Assembly: GCF_008974285.1 (NCBI RefSeq)
Contig: NZ_BKZV01000003.1
Coordinates: 248,001-312,000 of the forward strand
From: Thermogemmatispora aurantia
Lineage (GTDB): Bacteria > Chloroflexota > Ktedonobacteria > Ktedonobacterales > Ktedonobacteraceae
Length of the DNA stretch: 64,000 bases
Reading direction: 5' to 3'
A model generated the notes under the pieces. The model had not been told where the DNA came from, searched no databases, and worked only from the letters and a program-made list of their open reading frames with translations. The stretch's first letter is position 1; each line of letters begins with the position of its first letter. The translations under genes and the position numbers were made by a program. Positions 60,644 through 64,000 of this stretch are shown here, piece after piece.

Positions 60644-63046
60644 TCAGCGATGCTGCTCCAGCTGGACCCTATACTCTGGCACCAGGCGGATGGCCCGCAG
60701 CGTCACCGGCAAGGTACCATCGCTGGCAGGCGCTGGCAGCCGCTCCCTGGAGAAGTAGCGCAGCACTGGGGCATCAGCCCGTAAAGGAGTAAAGCGCAGG
60801 ATCAGCTCCAGTTCCTGCCCGGGCCGCAGAAAGCGCTTCAGACCGATCACCCACGGCTGCTCAGAGCCGAAGCAATCGGCCACCAGCCGCCCATCGAGAA
60901 AAGCCTGTCCCACATCGGCCACACAATCCACATGCAGAAAGAGGTCGTGCACCCCTTCCAGGGCCTCTGCCGCCAGCCGCAGGCGCACCACCTGCGGCTC
61001 GGGCTGCTCCAGCGACCAGCGAGCCTGCCAGGGAGTACGCTGCAGACGGTAGCGCCAGAACAAGCCTTGCTGGCCGCACTCTGCCAGCAGGCCCACCTTC
61101 TCCAGCGTCGCGGGCAAGCGCGGATAGCTCAGTAGATCAAGCTGAGACTCGCCCTGCCAGCAGATCGTTAGCCCCTCCTCCTCGGCATCGACCCAGGCCG
61201 TTCCCTCACTCTCAGCAAGCAGCAGATATTCGCCGCCAGCTAACTTCACTTTCCAGCAGCGCAGAGCCTGATCCTGCGACAAGACAAGCAGTTCAACGGT
61301 CTCGCCCGACAGGCTGGTTGCCTCCAGGCGCGTCTCCAAACCAGGCTCCGGCCAGGCATAGAGCGTTTCCCTCTCTTCCAGCATCCTCCCCCCCACCACC
61401 GCCAGAGCCTGGCAGCCCTCACGAGCAAAGGCAAACTCGGTCCGAAGTCCTTCGGGAGCAAAAAAGGCCAGAGTCGTTCGCCCGTCAGCGCGCAGTACCG
61501 TCAGCGGCTGGGCCGTGGCGTAGCGCAGGTACAGGCCATTAGCCAGCTCCAACCCAATGGGGAAGATAGCGCTCACTCCCCACTGCAGCCGCAGACCACC
61601 CTCACGCGGCAGACGCAGCCGTCCCTCCGGCAGCAGGACCTCCAGCGTGATCCCCTCCAGATCCTGGCCCACGGCATGATCCTGATAGGTATTGACAAAG
61701 AGAAAGCCCTGACCCTGTTGAGCACGCGCCGCACAGCGCAGTACCCCAGTCATCTGCGGCTTCACGGCAGCGGCCCCCGGAGGTAGCACCACTGGCAGCG
61801 GAGCCAGTTGACTGCCGAACTCCGCCAAGAAGAGGTGCAACAGGCGCAGATGATGATAGGAGGGATGGAGCTGACCATACTCCCCCAGAGGGGCCTGGAA
61901 ATCATAAGAGAGACGCGGCACCGTAAACTCGTTGAAGAAGCTGTGACGACCGACCGGATTCGAGCCACCGTGGTACATGTAATAACCCAGCCAGTTGCAG
62001 CCGCTGCCCAGAGCCACCAGGGCCAGCGCCTGCGTGCATTCAGGTGGCACCTGGGGACGATGAAGATAGGTCATCTGGATGCCGGCCCCCAGCTCGCAAT
62101 AGGCGTACGGATAGCGCTCTACTGGATAGCGGAAGGCCCCGGCCCGCCACCAGTCGCTTTCGGGCTGCTGCGGGGAGCGAAAGAGAAATTCACGGCTGGG
62201 CGATGGCTCAAAGGCAGGATCAGGCTCCCAGGGCGTAAAAGGATAGGCGGCATGCATCGGCAAAAACCCCTCCGCGGGTACGGCAGCTCCCCCCCAGGCC
62301 GTGCAGGTGTAGAGGGGTGCCTCCAGACCTACCTCGCGGGCCAGGGTCAGCAGGCGCTCCAGATGGGCTGTTCCATCGTTGCCCCGCGGCACCCACTCGC
62401 TGCCAGGCCGAAAAGTTAGCTCCCAGGGCGCCCCAGCATGCATATACTCGTTCTCTAGCTGCACGCCGAGAATTGGCCCTCCCTCCTGAAAAAAGAGTCC
62501 CCGCACCTGACGCGCGATCTCAGCGAAGTAGCGGCGCACATAGAACAGATAGCGCTCGTCATTCGAGCGCACAGCCACCGCCCGCCCGTAAAGCCAGTCG
62601 GGCAACCCACCGTTACGACACTCGCCATGCACAAACGGTCCTACACGTAGCAGAATCTCCAGCCCCATCTCACTGCAGAGCCGCACAAAGGCGCGCAGAT
62701 CGCGATTGTCCGACCAGTCAAAGCGTCCCTCCTCTTCCTCGACGTGAATCCAGAAAACATAGATGGAGACCAGCGACAGACCGCCGGCACGCATCTTCTG
62801 CAGCGCTTCACGCCAGTAGCGGCGCGGATAGCGCGAGGGATGGAACTCGCCCATGACGGGAATCCAGGGCTGCCCGTTGCGGAGTAAATAGCGATGCGCC
62901 AGAGCCAGAGTTTCTCCTTGCGGCGAGCGTGCCAGGAGGCGCGGCTCTGGTAGCCCCTCCGCCGCTGCCTCCGCAGCGCGCAGGTCGAGTCGATAGTAGG
63001 AACGATCATCAGCGGATAGGCGTGGCTGCCAGGATGTGGCGGACAA
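60644..63046 (-). CDS. GH35-family beta-galactosidase
   Basis: An 800-aa glycosidase. GEFHPSRYPRRYW, SIYVFWIHVEEEEGRFDW and RNGGLPDWL are the GH35 barrel motifs. The acid/base is Glu200 in QLENEY, and the likely nucleophile is Glu318 in YAYCELGAG. C-terminal beta domains complete the usual length. No signal peptide is seen, so it is probably cytoplasmic and releases galactose from small galactosides. The start is TTG 63046 with AGGAGGG 9 nt upstream. The LacI gene just upstream on the same strand probably controls it. Confidence 0.9.
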   Translation of the reverse strand: MSATSWQPRLSADDRSYYRLDLRAAEAAAEGLPEPRLLARSPQGETLALAHRYLLRNGQPWIPVMGEFHPSRYPRRYWREALQKMRAGGLSLVSIYVFWIHVEEEEGRFDWSDNRDLRAFVRLCSEMGLEILLRVGPFVHGECRNGGLPDWLYGRAVAVRSNDERYLFYVRRYFAEIARQVRGLFFQEGGPILGVQLENEYMHAGAPWELTFRPGSEWVPRGNDGTAHLERLLTLAREVGLEAPLYTCTAWGGAAVPAEGFLPMHAAYPFTPWEPDPAFEPSPSREFLFRSPQQPESDWWRAGAFRYPVERYPYAYCELGAGIQMTYLHRPQVPPECTQALALVALGSGCNWLGYYMYHGGSNPVGRHSFFNEFTVPRLSYDFQAPLGEYGQLHPSYHHLRLLHLFLAEFGSQLAPLPVVLPPGAAAVKPQMTGVLRCAARAQQGQGFLFVNTYQDHAVGQDLEGITLEVLLPEGRLRLPREGGLRLQWGVSAIFPIGLELANGLYLRYATAQPLTVLRADGRTTLAFFAPEGLRTEFAFAREGCQALAVVGGRMLEERETLYAWPEPGLETRLEATSLSGETVELLVLSQDQALRCWKVKLAGGEYLLLAESEGTAWVDAEEEGLTICWQGESQLDLLSYPRLPATLEKVGLLAECGQQGLFWRYRLQRTPWQARWSLEQPEPQVVRLRLAAEALEGVHDLFLHVDCVADVGQAFLDGRLVADCFGSEQPWVIGLKRFLRPGQELELILRFTPLRADAPVLRYFSRERLPAPASDGTLPVTLRAIRLVPEYRVQLEQHR

Positions 63047-63301
63047 TGGGCTTCTCCCTCCTGCTCTTCTCTCTTACTGACTGAAGAATCACTTGCTCGA
63101 TCACTCACACGCTGAGGCCGCCAGCAGTCTGAGTGCCGGGCGCTACCTATTTGTCAGGTTGAGCTGTCGTCAGGAACTATAGTTGTATAGGGGACAGCCA
63201 GCCAGAACCTGAACGGCGACCACAGACATAGATGGAGGCGCCAGGCGGGTAGAGAGCGCCAGCAGCGTGACAGACAGGTCGGACGCAGACAAAACGCCCG
63301 G

Positions 63302-64000
63302 TCAGGACGAAACAGGGGCCGCGGTGGACTGGCGTACCACCAGAGAAGGCGGGACCAGACGCAGCGGGGCTGTCTCTGCCTGGCGCTGAGGCGCGCCATC
63401 GTTGCCCTCGCCAGCCAGCGGCAACTCGTGCCCCTGCTCCCGGCTCGCCGCCTCAATTTGGGCCAGCAGTAGCTCCGTCGCCTCCTGAGCCAGGCGAGTT
63501 TTGGGAATAGCGATGGTCGTCAGGGGCGGACGCAGATGGGCAGAGACCACAATGTCGTCAAGGCCAACGATCGAGATATCCTCGGGTACGCGCAGCCCGC
63601 GGTCAAGGACCAGCTCCATTGCCCCGAGGGCCATCCAATCGTTCGTCGCAAAGATCGCCGTTGGCGGCGCCAGCTCCTGCCCGACGCTCAACAACTGACG
63701 CGCCGCTGCATAGCCGCTTTCCAGCGAGGAATCACCCAGGGCAATACGGTCCGGGGGTAGCTCCAGTCCAGCCTGCCGCAATGTCGTACGGAAACCTTCT
63801 AATCGCAGGTGCTGCTGAGGCTCATCAACAATCACGGCAATGCGCCGATGCCCCAGCGCCAGCAGATGCTCGGCAGCCAGCTGCCCCGCCCGGAAGAAAT
63901 CTACCGTGACCTGGGGGATGTCCGACGGCGACTCATTCTCTTGCCAGTCGCAGAGCACAATGGGCACTCCCTGACGGAAATAGTGCGCAATGTCGGCTAT
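63302..64000 (-). CDS. LacI-family transcriptional regulator (partial, N-terminus outside window)
   Basis: The C-terminal effector-binding part of a LacI/GalR repressor. [62 protein letters not shown] and [19 protein letters not shown] are standard. The reading frame continues without a stop to position 64000, so the DNA-binding domain lies beyond the window. It is upstream of the GH35 gene on the same strand (255-bp gap) and probably responds to a galactoside. Confidence 0.93.
   Translation of the reverse strand: MADIAHYFRQGVPIVLCDWQENESPSDIPQVTVDFFRAGQLAAEHLLALGHRRIAVIVDEPQQHLRLEGFRTTLRQAGLELPPDRIALGDSSLESGYAAARQLLSVGQELAPPTAIFATNDWMALGAMELVLDRGLRVPEDISIVGLDDIVVSAHLRPPLTTIAIPKTRLAQEATELLLAQIEAASREQGHELPLAGEGNDGAPQRQAETAPLRLVPPSLVVRQSTAAPVSS

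Overview
The window is GC-rich bacterial chromosome, densely coded on both strands, with GTG and TTG starts and strong GGAGG-type ribosome sites. The gene content suggests a Ktedonobacteria-like member of the Chloroflexota (Thermogemmatispora is my best guess). Reasons: repeated zinc-ribbon proteins, TPR proteins with disordered Pro/Ser/Ala linkers, Asp-box (BNR) lipoproteins, an F420-type LLM oxidoreductase, a geranylgeranyl-reductase-like flavoprotein, an H-NOX protein and a tRNA-Sec. This is inference from protein style, not a database match. I saw no rRNA, CRISPR array, prophage or insertion sequence.

Layout. 0.3-3.3 kb: MsrA, a PDZ trypsin-like protease and an LLM oxidoreductase. 3.4-9.2 kb: a sugar ABC transporter (binding lipoprotein, permease, ATPase), a FadR/GntR regulator and a divergent enolase-superfamily sugar-acid dehydratase, with a clear operator between the last two. 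9.3-18.8 kb: ZIP transporter, receiver protein, Asp-box lipoprotein with a zinc-ribbon partner, three PLP enzymes and a glutaredoxin. 19.2-20.7 kb: an ECF sigma gene overlapping an unusual MGMT-Ada fusion, the best candidate for an undescribed alkylation-response switch. 20.7-30.3 kb: flavoprotein reductase, LmbE deacetylase, a large zinc-ribbon dynamin-like GTPase, an H-NOX protein with an apparent winged-helix tail, DinB, and a second sigma factor. 30.7-37.7 kb: zinc-ribbon/poly-His protein, M16 peptidase, 1041-residue TPR protein, roadblock protein and Ndk. 38-50 kb: small Cys protein, CPBP protease, PaaK-like ligase, HAD phosphatase, selC (tRNA-Sec) with its own promoter, YfhO-like membrane protein, SDR, MFS, thioesterase and a lipoprotein. 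50-58 kb: peroxiredoxin, amidohydrolase, a TMEM175 remnant, the nadB-nadC-nadA operon with two matched operator-like palindromes, and YjbQ. 58-64 kb: GH18-like protein, a TetR/DoxX divergent pair with three related operator-like sites, a GH35 beta-galactosidase, and the C-terminal part of a LacI regulator that runs off the window.

How genes work together. The 3.4-9.2 kb block reads as uptake plus dehydration of a sugar acid under GntR control. nadBCA encodes de novo NAD synthesis from aspartate. GH35 plus LacI is a galactoside-use unit. Many other genes are single transcription units.
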